17,369 bases of DNA from a candidate division CSSED10-310 bacterium. Lineage in GTDB: Bacteria; CSSED10-310; JAFGDC01. A program made the position numbers and the translations under genes. Shown here piece by piece: positions 6,931 to 15,426 of the stretch; within the stretch, counting starts at the first letter, position 1; the number at the start of each line of letters is the position of its first letter. Below the pieces are notes generated by a model, which did no database searches, had not been told where the DNA came from, and saw only the letters and a program-made list of their open reading frames with translations. Location of the stretch: assembly GCA_016932295.1 (NCBI GenBank), contig JAFGDC010000210.1, forward strand, positions 1 through 17,369, given 5' to 3'.

Positions 6931-9243
6931 ATGCAATTGCACGAGACGTTGGCGACCAAGGCGGTACGCGAGTTGAAGTCCATTTCCGAGTGGTTCGGCC
7001 TGCAACCAAAGAAAAGAGAAATACCCAGCAAGGAAAAGTTCATCGAGTATCTGACACGGCATATGCTCAATCGCATTGCCATGCTCTATGCCATGAACAA
7101 GCTTGGCGCGGTGGAGCGCAGGATGATTCTCTATCTTGCCGCCGCCGGTGGCGAACTGGTGGACGTGGAACTTATCCAGGAGACCATGCGCGGAGACCGC
7201 GATGCGTTCCGCGCGGTGGTGGGAAACCTCAAGGATTGCGGACTCGTCTTTGAAAACAGTGAGGATCTCAGCCAATTCGGGTGGCACGTGATCGGCATAC
7301 CCGCGGATCTCCGCCCCCTGATTCCCGTGCCGTTCGTACTCAAAGGTTCCCTGGCGGAATATCTCTCCCGGCTCCCGATATTGAAGTTGCAGGAATTGTG
7401 CCGGCAGTTAGATATCAGCTCCAAGATCATCCAGCGCAATTATCTCATCAAGAAAATCCGGCAGCAGATCCTTGATCCCGTATACCTCAGGCGATACATC
7501 GATGAGCTTCCCAAGGAGGAATCGGGGATCTTTCAGTTCATCTTTGATCTCGGCGGCCGCGTCACGACAGAATCACTGGACAATCATTTTTCCCTGTCAT
7601 TCAATTACAAGCAGGGTCTGAGAAGACTCCTGGACCGCCCCATTCTCATCCCGGATCGGTTCGAAAAGAGTCGTGACGAATACATGATATCCTCCCTCCG
7701 CATCCCCCGTGAGATCATCTCGGTCATCCGGAACCGCTATTATGGTTCGTACCATATGGATCTATCCTTCACCAAGGCCATGGAAGTCAGCGACACTCCC
7801 AAGATCCGCCCCCTCCCGTCACTCGACCTGGAGCGGAATCTTCTCATCCTCATGGGGTACATTCTTCGGGTCAAGCCCGGCACCTTGAAGAAGGGTGGTA
7901 TCGAACGGCGGCATCTCAAGAAAGTCGCCTCATATCTGCCAGGCATGAGGATGGACTACGTTGAATTCATCCATTCCCTGAGTGAGCTTTCAAGCCTCAT
8001 CAGCGCCGGCAGCAAGATTTGGTGCGTATGCCGCAACTGTACGCTGTTCCTGGACAATCCGATTCAGTTCAGGACCCAGATAGCGGACAACTGGCTGGAC
8101 AGCAGTTTCGTTCACGACGACGAGTGCCGGACCGGAACCGCAGGCACAAGCCAGGAGGAGATGGACAGCATTCCCGAAGTGCGGTACATGATCCTGGAAT
8201 CGTTGGCGGATGTCCCCGCCGGGCAGTGGGTCACGATCATGGATATCCAGGATGTGGTGCACCGCCGCTTCGGTGCCGCCAGGAAACTCCTGGAACCGGG
8301 AGATGACCCCGGCGCACGGCACAGCCTCATCCGCGTGATCGAAACATCCCTGCAATGGCTCGGATTGATCGAGTTGGGGTATGTCAACGGCAAGAAGAAG
8401 GTCTCCACCCATCTCCGCCTCACCGACCACGGCCGCTATTTCCTGTTCGGCTGGCTCCACGACTCACTGCCGGACATCTTCGACCGTATTTCCCGCCAAG
8501 GGGAGGCACATCCGCTCAAGTTCAGAAAAGACGGCAGTGCCGAAGTCCCGGGTGATTATTCCTCTTATCTTCTGCTGAACCTGCTGACCTTCGCCAATCT
8601 CGAGAAGGCATATCCATCACTTGTCGTCTCCTTCGATCGGGATTCCATCAGGAACGGATTCGATTCCGGCCTGTCGAGCGAACAAATGCTGGAACTGCTC
8701 GTCGGCGATTCTTCCGAACCACTTCCGGACCAGGTCACGGCACTCATCCAGGAGTGCACTGAGCAGTACGGCGAAATCACCGTGGGCGGTGGCGGCGGAT
8801 TCATCAAGGCCAGGAACGGCGGCACCCTTAAGAAGGTGACCGGTGACAAGAAATACCAGCCTTTCATCAGGAAAATCATAACCAACAACTGCGCGATCAT
8901 CACTCCTCAATCCAACCGGGACCGGCTCGTGGAGCTGCTGAGAAGAGACGGGCTCATGCCGATTGTCGAGGATGAGAGCATCAAGAAGGGCACTCACGAA
9001 GATATCCGGATCGCCTTGACACCTCACCAGGTAATTTTCCTTGAAAAAATCATCTATGTCTTGAAGTGCCTGGCGGAACGTACCTCCGACAAGGATCTGC
9101 AGCGATTGTTCAGGAACATTTATGAACGCCTGCGTAAACCTTCCAAGCGGATCGAAAAAGAGAGAGGCGCGGGTACGGTCAACAAAGCGCTGATCGAAAG
9201 TTTCGTCAAGCTCATCCGCGGCAGGAATAACTCAAAGGTGTGA
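6931..9243 (+). CDS. XPB/Ssl2-like helicase-associated domain protein (Helicase_C_3 type)
   Basis: The 770-aa protein starts at an ATG preceded by GGGAGGA. It has no Walker A or DEAD/DEAH motif, so it is not itself a helicase. The C-terminal third fits the 'helicase conserved C-terminal 3' / XPB-Ssl2 N-terminal-like family: VVSFDRDSIRNGFDSGLSSEQMLELL, then PLPDQVTALIQECTEQYGE, and the closing VELLRRDGLMPIVED. Upstream are winged-helix-like stretches: ERRMILYLAAAGGELVDVELI near the N-terminus, and VTIMDIQDVVHRRFG with LRLTDHGRYFLFGWL in the middle. Actinobacterial members of similar length (for example Rv0862c) have the same build. A DNA- or RNA-binding or repair-related role is plausible but unproven. 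Its stop overlaps or nearly abuts the cyclo-ligase-like gene. The C-terminus is strongly basic. Confidence 0.72.
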   Translation: MQLHETLATKAVRELKSISEWFGLQPKKREIPSKEKFIEYLTRHMLNRIAMLYAMNKLGAVERRMILYLAAAGGELVDVELIQETMRGDRDAFRAVVGNLKDCGLVFENSEDLSQFGWHVIGIPADLRPLIPVPFVLKGSLAEYLSRLPILKLQELCRQLDISSKIIQRNYLIKKIRQQILDPVYLRRYIDELPKEESGIFQFIFDLGGRVTTESLDNHFSLSFNYKQGLRRLLDRPILIPDRFEKSRDEYMISSLRIPREIISVIRNRYYGSYHMDLSFTKAMEVSDTPKIRPLPSLDLERNLLILMGYILRVKPGTLKKGGIERRHLKKVASYLPGMRMDYVEFIHSLSELSSLISAGSKIWCVCRNCTLFLDNPIQFRTQIADNWLDSSFVHDDECRTGTAGTSQEEMDSIPEVRYMILESLADVPAGQWVTIMDIQDVVHRRFGAARKLLEPGDDPGARHSLIRVIETSLQWLGLIELGYVNGKKKVSTHLRLTDHGRYFLFGWLHDSLPDIFDRISRQGEAHPLKFRKDGSAEVPGDYSSYLLLNLLTFANLEKAYPSLVVSFDRDSIRNGFDSGLSSEQMLELLVGDSSEPLPDQVTALIQECTEQYGEITVGGGGGFIKARNGGTLKKVTGDKKYQPFIRKIITNNCAIITPQSNRDRLVELLRRDGLMPIVEDESIKKGTHEDIRIALTPHQVIFLEKIIYVLKCLAERTSDKDLQRLFRNIYERLRKPSKRIEKERGAGTVNKALIESFVKLIRGRNNSKV

Positions 9244-9266
9244 TAGTTGTTCCGGGAGTCCCCCTG

Positions 9267-9983
9267 GTGAACGATCCTCTTTCCGCGCGGAAAAAGATGT
9301 TGCGGGAGCATGTCAGAAGCATGCTGGCGGTGGGACAGGAGGATCCGGCACTGCCGATTCCGGGTTTCAAGGCGGTGGGGAAAGCGGCTGAACGCTTGCG
9401 TGCCTTGCCGCTCTATCAAGCCGCCGACACGGTGTTCGCCGCTCCCGACCAGGTACTTGCCCAAGTCAGGCTCAACATCCTGACTGACGGCAAGAAACTC
9501 ATCACCGCCACTCCGGGACTGAGTCACGGTTTCGTCCAGTTCGATCCCCGGCATCTCACCTTCAAACAGCGACTCACCGCGATCCGGTCCAGCACGCTTT
9601 ACCGGGGTCGACCGCTTCCCCCCGAGGCGTTGCCTGGACTGAACCTGGAAGTGCTCGTCACCGGTTCCGTGGCGGTCGATGCCAAAGGGCGTCGATTGGG
9701 TGATGGCACCGGTCTGTTCGATGCGGAATTCACTCTTTTCAGCCTGACCGGATCATTGCACGCGAATGTACGTGTGATCACACTGATCCACCCCTCGCAA
9801 CTGGTGGATGAAGTGCCGGCGGAGCAGGGAGATGTCCCGGTGGATTTCATCGTCACCCCCGACGGCATACTGGCCTGCCGCCGCCTGGATACAACCGGAT
9901 CTCCCACCATGTTCGATGCCCGGTCACGTCCCCTGCCGCGTTGCCTGGGCCGGTACACCGGCGGCATAGCACGATCAACCTGA
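9267..9983 (+). CDS. 5-formyltetrahydrofolate cyclo-ligase family protein
   Basis: Cyclo-ligases convert 5-formyl-THF to 5,10-methenyl-THF with ATP in the cytoplasm. The 238-aa product has the family's order of motifs: ARKKMLREHVRSML at the start, IPGFKAVGKAAERLRALPLYQAADTV, a QVRLNILTDGKKLITATPGL segment, VQFDP, and VDAKGRRLGDGTGLFDAEFTLF. This last matches the GxGxGYxDxE nucleotide-site signature. It is closer to the MTHFSD-like or archaeal-type subgroup than to short bacterial YgfA, so the exact reaction is less certain. The GTG at 9267 is chosen because GGGAG lies eight bases upstream and the family start (K..LR) follows directly. A GTG at 9240 that overlaps the preceding stop by 4 bp would add nine residues. 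Either way it is co-transcribed with the helicase-like gene. Confidence 0.75.
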   Translation: MNDPLSARKKMLREHVRSMLAVGQEDPALPIPGFKAVGKAAERLRALPLYQAADTVFAAPDQVLAQVRLNILTDGKKLITATPGLSHGFVQFDPRHLTFKQRLTAIRSSTLYRGRPLPPEALPGLNLEVLVTGSVAVDAKGRRLGDGTGLFDAEFTLFSLTGSLHANVRVITLIHPSQLVDEVPAEQGDVPVDFIVTPDGILACRRLDTTGSPTMFDARSRPLPRCLGRYTGGIARST

Positions 9984-10332
9984 GTCGCCCTCGCGGTACG
10001 TTCCAGCCGTGGCGCGAGCAGATCGTATCGTCTTGAGAATTCCTCTTGCCAGCACTTCCATCCCGCGCCGACACACAGCCATCAATTCCGGGCTGGCTGC
10101 AAGCCGTGCGTTCCTGTGTAGTGAAATCCGGATGCTTGGCGGAGAAACATTCCCATGCATCGCGCAGCCGCTCCCACGGATTGCAGCAATGAAACGGAGA
10201 ACCCGCCGTCGTCGAATGGATACCGGCAGCAGGCCCCGGCCGCATCACGTGCATCGCCCCTCCGGCCGACTCTTGACGCCGCCCGGCTCCTGGGTTTCAA
10301 TGGTGACATCCATGCACGAGTGGGGAGGTTGT
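9984..10332. other. 349-bp gap with no supported gene
   Basis: No ORF here has a ribosome site with coding-like sequence. A 61-codon minus-strand frame (9975-10160) has only a weak GGAG upstream and no recognisable domain. The right end carries the promoter of the outer-membrane barrel gene (10273-10301). No tRNA-like cloverleaf or strong terminator was seen. Confidence 0.5.
10273..10301 (+). promoter_or_regulatory. Candidate sigma-70 promoter for the outer-membrane barrel gene
   Basis: TTGACG (10273-10278; 5 of 6), a 17-nt spacer, then TTCAAT (10296-10301; 4 of 6). The predicted start of transcription near 10308 gives a leader of about 25 nt, just enough to hold the GGGGAGG ribosome site at 10322-10328. 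Confidence 0.5.
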
Positions 10333-11013
10333 ATGAAAAAAATGGTTGTACTATGCTGTCTGACCGCATGGAGCCTGGTATCGGGACTCGCGGCAGACGC
10401 CGCCGATGTCCACTACGCCCTCGGCATCGAATCGATGTACCTGGATTGGGAGCGCCCGGACCTATTCGAAGGCAGCGGTTGGATGTATGGGCCAAGGATC
10501 AACATCCGCTGGGGTCAGGCGGGACTGAGTGCCAGGTATCTGGTCGGCGAGTTCGATCTGGACGAGGTGGACGCGAAACCGCACCGGGAAGATCTTGATA
10601 TCGGCATCAGCTACAGTTTCCATCCACACTTCTCAGCCCTGATCATGCACAAGCGGCTCGGGTACGAATTGAAAGACGAGGGCACAACCCAGGAACAGCT
10701 CTTCTCGATCCTGGGAATAGGGATTGGGACATCCACCAGAATCGCCGACACCGGTTTTTACCTCTCTGCAACCATCGGCTATCTGCCACTCATAGACGGC
10801 GAACTCAAGCTGCGCGGGGCTGGATACAGGCTGGCGGATTCCTACGATACCACCGGGTACAGCGCCGATCTGGGCGCCGGCTGGGCGGCCCGGCGGCTGC
10901 CCGTGAGCATCTCCGGGGGGGTGCGCTACTTGAAATTGGACGAGGCGGATGACGCCGACCAGACCGAAAACACTTTCAGGGGCGCCTGGCTTGGATTCAA
11001 TCTGTCGATCTGA
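10333..11013 (+). CDS. Exported outer-membrane beta-barrel protein
   Basis: The ATG at 10333 has GGGGAGG four bases upstream, and the product begins with a clear signal peptide (MKKMVVLCCLTAWSLVSGLA, likely cut near ADA). A longer frame back to 10009 has no such site and would bury the signal peptide, so it is rejected. The mature part, about 200 aa, alternates polar and hydrophobic residues in repeated strands with Gly/Tyr/aromatic ends: VHYALGIESMYLDW, GPRINIRWGQAGLSARYLVG, LDIGISYSFHPHFSALI, FYLSATIGYLPL, GYSADLGAGWAA, and a last strand GAWLGFNLSI. This fits a small outer-membrane barrel of roughly eight strands (OmpW/OmpA-barrel size). No specific family is assigned. The gene has its own promoter and a G7 tract at 10915-10921 near its 3' end. 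Confidence 0.72.
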   Translation: MKKMVVLCCLTAWSLVSGLAADAADVHYALGIESMYLDWERPDLFEGSGWMYGPRINIRWGQAGLSARYLVGEFDLDEVDAKPHREDLDIGISYSFHPHFSALIMHKRLGYELKDEGTTQEQLFSILGIGIGTSTRIADTGFYLSATIGYLPLIDGELKLRGAGYRLADSYDTTGYSADLGAGWAARRLPVSISGGVRYLKLDEADDADQTENTFRGAWLGFNLSI

Positions 11014-11226
11014 GGGTACCCTACCCGCAGTGAACCACCCGAAAACTTATCGGAAGATGTGCCGCAGTTCTCGGCCTGGAAGGTGATCGAGTCGCACCTT
11101 CGGGTTCCGCATCCGCCGCCGGCCGCTGTTTCGCAGTCCGATGAACAATCATGGCGGATCCCGACGAGCTGCCAAATGCTCGCGTGGAACTCGATCGGCA
11201 TCGTGGTGGGAATGGTTCAAACACGT

Positions 11227-11239
11227 GGTCGACTCGACC
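11227..11239. terminator. Weak inverted repeat downstream of the phosphodiesterase lipoprotein gene
   Basis: GGTCGA and TCGACC flank one central base. On the minus strand it lies 17 bp past the stop of the phosphodiesterase gene and is followed by a short TTT. It may be part of a terminator for the convergent pair, but the T-run is poor. The rest of 11014-11255 shows nothing else. Confidence 0.2.
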
Positions 11240-11255
11240 TGGATGCAGAATGCGG

Positions 11256-12914
11256 CTAACGGACGTAGCCAAGACTCCTCAGGTATTCCATGACCTCATT
11301 GCCGCTGCTGGTTACCTCGCGGTGCAAGGCATCCCGTTCCGTCGCGGTTTCCTCCAGCCGCGGGGGGGGGACTGCGGCCGACCCGGAATCGATCAATTCG
11401 GTGAGACACCGGCCGTCGCAGTCAGCGGGAATCGGCAGCCCCAGTAGATACATGGTGGTGGGGGCGATGTCCTGGATATCCGCATCCAGGGAGGTGTGGC
11501 GAATTCCCGGACCTGCCAGGACGTAAAAACCATCGCGGTGATGATCGAAGACAGGAGGGTCCAGGCGTACGAGTGATGCCGGCGGCTGAAGGGAGGAGGT
11601 GGCCATGTATTTCTGGTTCAGGACGACGGTCATGTCCGGACCGTACGGTATCGCGTCATCATTGTCGCGGAAGCTTGTCACGATTTCATCCACCACCTGG
11701 GTTCCGCCCACGGGATCCACCAGGCGGTGAAGGGTATCCCGCACCTTCGCCAGCAGGAGAGGAACCTCCGCGACAGGCACCACCCCGGCATCTTCTCGAT
11801 CCCGCACATTGAGGCGGAGGGTAAGGTAGTTGCCGACGGTATCGATGGCGAAGACCCTGGTGGCGTCCATATGCACCTGTCCGTCGGCGTGCGTCAGTAA
11901 GCCGATCTCCGCCAGCCATCGGTTCACCGCGAACGCCCGGGTGTACTCCGTGAAACCGTGATCGGAAAAGACGAGTACGGGGGTGCCTGCCGGCTTCCGC
12001 CTTAGGAACTGCCCTACAATCCGATCCAGGTTGATATAGGCATCGTCGAGCATTTCCCCGGGGATGATGTGACGGGCATGCTGCAACCTGTCAGTGAGAG
12101 TGAACACAATGAAGAAAAGGTCAACCGGTTTCCTCGCATAGAGGTACAATCCGACCTTGGCCCGGTTGAAGGTGATGGTGAAGGCTTCGTTGATGTCGGC
12201 GGTGCGGCGCTCGCTGCTGAAAGGATCACCACCCACCTTCATCAATTGCTGCATAGGTTTCAGAGAGGTGAAATAAGACAGGCGGCGTAGTGCCGGGCTG
12301 AGTTCAGGCGGATGGGTGAACGAGCCCTGAGCCGGCGACAGCAATCCACCGATCATGAGACCGTTGACCGGATCCGGGGGATAGCTGCCTGGAACATTTA
12401 TCACGATCGCGCTGCGTTCTTCCCGGGTCAGATATTCCCAGATCGCCTTGCGGCGTCGATAACGTCCGTCGATCAATCCCAATGAGCCGTCAGGCTGCAT
12501 CCTGAAGAAGGATACCATGGCATGCCCGGCGGGTTTGAATCCCGTGACCGCGCTGGTCCAGGCCACCACCGATGAGGGTATGACACTCGAACGAAGGACG
12601 CCGGATGCGCCTTCATCGATCAACTGCTGAAGATTGGGCAGCTTTCCGGAAGCAAGGAGATCAGAGAAAAAAAACGGCGTGATTCCATCCAGGCCGATGA
12701 TCAGCAAGGGTTGTGCGGGAGGGGTGGCAGCAGACAACTCGAACCCGTCGAGGGCAGCGGCGATATCCTCCATGGTCACATCGTGAGCCTCGGCCAATGC
12801 ATCCGGGCGGGACGGCAGCGGCGACGGGAGCCCGGCAGGAGCGTGACCGCCGTTGTTGCATCCTGTAACGGATACTGTCAGGAGACAGACAATGGTGATG
12901 AGTCGACGATTCAT
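11256..12914 (-). CDS. Lipoprotein of the type I phosphodiesterase / alkaline phosphatase superfamily
   Basis: The start at 12914 has AGGAGG four bases upstream. A frame running on to 13583 is antisense to the aldolase gene and is not used. The 552-aa product starts with a lipoprotein signal peptide with lipobox VTGC (Cys19; Asn at +2), so it should be lipidated and sent to the periplasm or outer membrane. The catalytic domain has the superfamily's metal-site motifs: LLIIGLDG (Asp76), IPSSVVAWTSAVTG (Ser115 is the likely nucleophile by alignment with NPP enzymes), NVPGSYPP, LTDRLQH (Asp275, His279), VFSDHG (Asp318, His319) and a later DHHRDGFYVLAGPG. It resembles the large group of uncharacterised 'alkaline phosphatase family' proteins that open with LDGxxP. 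Substrate unknown. A C9 run near the 3' end (11362-11370) could allow slippage. It is divergent from the aldolase gene. Confidence 0.85.
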   Translation of the reverse strand: MNRRLITIVCLLTVSVTGCNNGGHAPAGLPSPLPSRPDALAEAHDVTMEDIAAALDGFELSAATPPAQPLLIIGLDGITPFFFSDLLASGKLPNLQQLIDEGASGVLRSSVIPSSVVAWTSAVTGFKPAGHAMVSFFRMQPDGSLGLIDGRYRRRKAIWEYLTREERSAIVINVPGSYPPDPVNGLMIGGLLSPAQGSFTHPPELSPALRRLSYFTSLKPMQQLMKVGGDPFSSERRTADINEAFTITFNRAKVGLYLYARKPVDLFFIVFTLTDRLQHARHIIPGEMLDDAYINLDRIVGQFLRRKPAGTPVLVFSDHGFTEYTRAFAVNRWLAEIGLLTHADGQVHMDATRVFAIDTVGNYLTLRLNVRDREDAGVVPVAEVPLLLAKVRDTLHRLVDPVGGTQVVDEIVTSFRDNDDAIPYGPDMTVVLNQKYMATSSLQPPASLVRLDPPVFDHHRDGFYVLAGPGIRHTSLDADIQDIAPTTMYLLGLPIPADCDGRCLTELIDSGSAAVPPPRLEETATERDALHREVTSSGNEVMEYLRSLGYVR

Positions 12915-12932
12915 GCGCCCTCCTGTCACGCC

Positions 12933-12960
12933 ATGGTAGCTGTTTGACGGCGGTTTGCAA
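12933..12960 (-). promoter_or_regulatory. Candidate promoter for the phosphodiesterase lipoprotein gene
   Basis: On the minus strand TTGCAA (12960-12955) is followed by a 16-nt spacer and TACCAT (12938-12933), each 4 of 6 to consensus. It lies just upstream of the ribosome site of the gene starting at 12914. It is weak and included because of its position. Confidence 0.25.
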
Positions 12961-13044
12961 CCAGCCCGCCGTTTCGACTGACTCCGTATCACCCAAGGCC
13001 GCCGGTGATCGGTGGCGGGTGATCGATGCAGCGAATTGGGATAC

Positions 13045-13087
13045 AATCGATTTTCGATTTGAACCACCGACGACCCCGTGGTAGCAT
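13045..13087 (+). promoter_or_regulatory. Candidate promoter for the aldolase gene with an inverted repeat at its -35 end
   Basis: TTGAAC (13059-13064), 17-nt spacer, TAGCAT (13082-13087), each 4 of 6. Directly upstream and touching the -35 is AATCG / CGATT (13045-13049 and 13055-13059), a 5-bp inverted repeat around ATTTT, which could be an operator half-site pair. The ATG at 13122 would follow a leader of about 28 nt. Confidence 0.35.
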
Positions 13088-13121
13088 ACGCCCGTTTTAC
13101 CCCTATTTCCGAGGAGGCGAC

Positions 13122-14444
13122 ATGTATTCCGGAATGGAACAGATCAACAAGGCAACCGACGAGGCGCTGACCACCACCGATGGCAACCGGAGGGGACAAC
13201 TGATCGACGAGCTGATACGGACGGCGGTTCTTGCCGCTGAAGAAGGGATACGGGCGGCCTGCCGGGGCGCGATCAACCGTATCGCGGCCGCGAAAGGTGT
13301 CTACCACGCCTCCATCCAGGGTCTGTACGAGGCAATGGCCAGAGGCGACGTGCGGGGACTGACCGTACCCGCGATCAATATCAGGGGATTGACCTACGAA
13401 GTGGCGCGGGCCATTTTCCGTGCTGCCGCGCACCTGGAAGCAGGACCTGTCATCTTCGAAATCGCACGAACGGAAATCGGCTATACGTTCCAGTCTCCAG
13501 CCGAATACGCAACCTGCGTGACCGCCGCCGCGGTACGCGAACAATACCAGGGTCCCTTGTTCATTCAGGGCGACCACTTCCAAATCAACCGAAAGAACTA
13601 TTTCGCGTCACCAGGCGCCGAGCTGTCAGCGGTCAAGAAGTTGATCACCGAAGCAATCGAAGCCGGTTTTTATAACATCGATATCGACACGAGCACACTG
13701 GTGGATCTGGACAAGGAAACCCTGGCGGAGCAGCAGCGACTCAATTATGAATTGGTGGCCGAGTTTACCGGGTTTATCCGTGCACTGGAACCCGCGGGGA
13801 TCACCATTTCAGTGGGAGGGGAAATCGGTGAGATCGGTGGGAAGAACAGCGATGTGCATGAACTGGAAGCCTTTGTGACCGGACTGCAAGCCTGTCTCCC
13901 CAAGGACATCAAGAGTATCAGCAAGATCAGCGTGCAGAGCGGCGCGACCCACGGCGGAGTGGTGCTGCCGGATGGCACAGTCGCCGATGTCACCATCGAT
14001 TTCGAGACGCTGCGGGAGTTGTCTGCTCATGCCCGACGGTTCGGCATGGCCGGCGCGGTGCAGCACGGCGCTTCCACGCTACCGGAAGAGGCGTTTCACC
14101 ATTTTCCCGCTACCGGCACCGCGGAAATCCACCTGGCAACCCAGTTCCAGAACATCATCATGGATCATCCCCTCTTCCCTGCCGAGCTTCGGGAGAAAAT
14201 TTATTCTTACCTTCGAAGCGAATTCGCCGGCGAGAAGAAACCCGGACAGACAGATCAGCAGTTTATCTATTCCCTCCGCAAAAAGGGATGGGGACCTTTC
14301 AAGAACGAATTCGATGCCATCCCGGAAGAGGCATTGTCCAGGATCATGGAAGATCTCGAGAAGACCTTCCGCTTCCTGTTTCGCAAGCTGGAAGTTTTGA
14401 ATACCAGGAATCTGATAAGGAAATACGTGCCCCGGGTGTCATGA
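13122..14444 (+). CDS. Atypical long class II fructose-bisphosphate aldolase family protein
   Basis: The ATG at 13122 follows GAGGAGG with a 4-base gap; a longer frame back to 13026 lacks a site. Class II aldolases use Zn2+ to cleave or form fructose-1,6-bisphosphate or related sugar phosphates. The 440-aa product keeps the family's key residues: GDHFQIN (Asp151, His152), a GGEIGEIGGKN segment (Glu234), SGATHGG (His277) and AVQHGAS (His315), so zinc binding and catalysis appear intact. It is longer than the usual 280-360 aa. About 75 extra N-terminal residues form helices, and about 90 C-terminal residues (from YSYLRSEFAGEKK to IRKYVPRVS) lie beyond the barrel. The substrate may differ from FBP. 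The acyltransferase gene follows after 16 bp, so the two are probably one transcript. Confidence 0.82.
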   Translation: MYSGMEQINKATDEALTTTDGNRRGQLIDELIRTAVLAAEEGIRAACRGAINRIAAAKGVYHASIQGLYEAMARGDVRGLTVPAINIRGLTYEVARAIFRAAAHLEAGPVIFEIARTEIGYTFQSPAEYATCVTAAAVREQYQGPLFIQGDHFQINRKNYFASPGAELSAVKKLITEAIEAGFYNIDIDTSTLVDLDKETLAEQQRLNYELVAEFTGFIRALEPAGITISVGGEIGEIGGKNSDVHELEAFVTGLQACLPKDIKSISKISVQSGATHGGVVLPDGTVADVTIDFETLRELSAHARRFGMAGAVQHGASTLPEEAFHHFPATGTAEIHLATQFQNIIMDHPLFPAELREKIYSYLRSEFAGEKKPGQTDQQFIYSLRKKGWGPFKNEFDAIPEEALSRIMEDLEKTFRFLFRKLEVLNTRNLIRKYVPRVS

Positions 14445-14460
14445 ACCCGTCGAGGAGGCC

Positions 14461-15249
14461 ATGGCCGAAAAGGCGCAGGTGGATGATCACGGCGGAAAGC
14501 GAGGCGAGCGGGGTCCTGCCGGCCGGATACTGTGGCCGTTGTATGGAAGGGCCGCGTACGGATTGATCCATGGTATCGCCTCGAGCTGTTCGTGGCTGGT
14601 GATCGACGAGTATAAAAGGGACCAGTTGCTGCGGGCTGAACCGACCTGCATCTACGCGTTCTGGCACGGCCGCCAGTTTCTCCTGGTCTATGCCTTCAGG
14701 GGTGACCGGGTCCGGATACTGGTGAGTCGTTCCAGGGATGGAGAGATGATCCACTGGCCTTTGCATTACGCCGGCCTTGGCACGGTAAGAGGCTCAACCT
14801 CCCGCGGCGGACGGGAAGCATACCAGCTCCTCAGCCGGGAAGTCCGGCAAGGCAGTATCGTCACCTTCACACCGGATGGTCCGCGCGGTCCGGCACGCAC
14901 CGTAGCCCCAGGCGTCATCGCCCTGGCCCGACGGTCCGGGGTTTCCATCCTGCCGTTGGCGGCGGCGGCACGGCGCGCCTGGCATGCGTCGAGCTGGGAC
15001 AGCTTCCTCGTCCCCTGCCCCTTCACCAGGGCGGCAGTCGCCTTCGGAACCCCCCTGCGGGTTCCCGCGGACATCCCGGATGACCGGATCGATCACTACA
15101 GAGAAGAGCTGGTGAAGGAATTGAACCGACTCACCGATCTCGCGGATGCCGCCGTCAGGGATGACACCGTCGCCGGTGCCCGGATCGAGCGGCGCCGCGG
15201 CAGAGGATTGCCGTCGCTCGCATCGAAGCCATCCCATCCGGGTTCCTGA
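14461..15249 (+). CDS. DUF374-type lysophospholipid acyltransferase-like protein
   Basis: The 262-aa product matches the DUF374 group of the LPLAT acyltransferase superfamily, found mainly in Gram-negative bacteria and thought to act on lipid A or phospholipid precursors at the inner membrane. Visible signatures are AFWHGRQFLL (His69), SRSRDGEMI (89-97), GSTSRGG (111-117), TPDGPRGP (137-144), and PGVIALARRSGVSILPLA. The last 30 residues are Arg-rich and low in complexity and probably not part of the domain. The ATG at 14461 has GAGGAGG upstream with only two bases between, an unusually tight gap; no better in-frame start is seen. It lies 16 bp after the aldolase gene. Confidence 0.82.
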   Translation: MAEKAQVDDHGGKRGERGPAGRILWPLYGRAAYGLIHGIASSCSWLVIDEYKRDQLLRAEPTCIYAFWHGRQFLLVYAFRGDRVRILVSRSRDGEMIHWPLHYAGLGTVRGSTSRGGREAYQLLSREVRQGSIVTFTPDGPRGPARTVAPGVIALARRSGVSILPLAAAARRAWHASSWDSFLVPCPFTRAAVAFGTPLRVPADIPDDRIDHYREELVKELNRLTDLADAAVRDDTVAGARIERRRGRGLPSLASKPSHPGS

Positions 15250-15336
15250 CGGCGCTCCGGACAACCCGCACCGGCGCGCTCTCACTACTCCCCCTGACCA
15301 CGCGCAGGCGGAATAATCCGGTAGCCAGGCATTCGT

Positions 15337-15359
15337 CAAGTGATCCACAAGTGATCCAC
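15337..15359. repeat. 11-bp tandem direct repeat upstream of the DUF4097 promoter
   Basis: CAAGTGATCCA occurs twice in tandem (15337-15347, 15348-15358), period 11. Each copy contains GTGATCCAC, which is partly palindromic (GTG...CAC). It sits about 70-90 bp upstream of the -35 box at 15427. An 11-bp period places copies on one face of the helix, as for some activator sites. A regulatory role is inferred. Confidence 0.5.
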
Positions 15360-15426
15360 TCCTCCCAATTTCCCATTCCTCATCAAAATAAAGACATCAT
15401 TAAAAATTCCTTTTGGGTAGTTCTTC

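Noticed and set aside
9975..10160. 61-codon minus-strand ORF after the cyclo-ligase gene
   Set aside because: It has only a weak GGAG upstream, no recognisable domain, and overlaps the end of the cyclo-ligase gene. It could be a small protein but the evidence is too thin.
10009..10332. N-terminal extension of the outer-membrane barrel frame
   Set aside because: The extension is Arg/Pro-rich without a ribosome site, and it would place the signal peptide in the middle of the protein.
11013..11022. AGGGTACCCT palindrome just after the barrel gene stop
   Set aside because: A perfect palindrome without a loop cannot form a stable hairpin of useful length, and no T-run follows. Not called as a terminator.
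11021..11272. Small ORFs on both strands in the gap 11014-11255
   Set aside because: They have no ribosome sites, have low-complexity or random-looking translations, and overlap each other in opposite directions.
12915..13583. Upstream extension of the phosphodiesterase frame on the minus strand
   Set aside because: It would run antisense through the aldolase gene. The start at 12914 has a strong ribosome site followed at once by a lipoprotein signal peptide.
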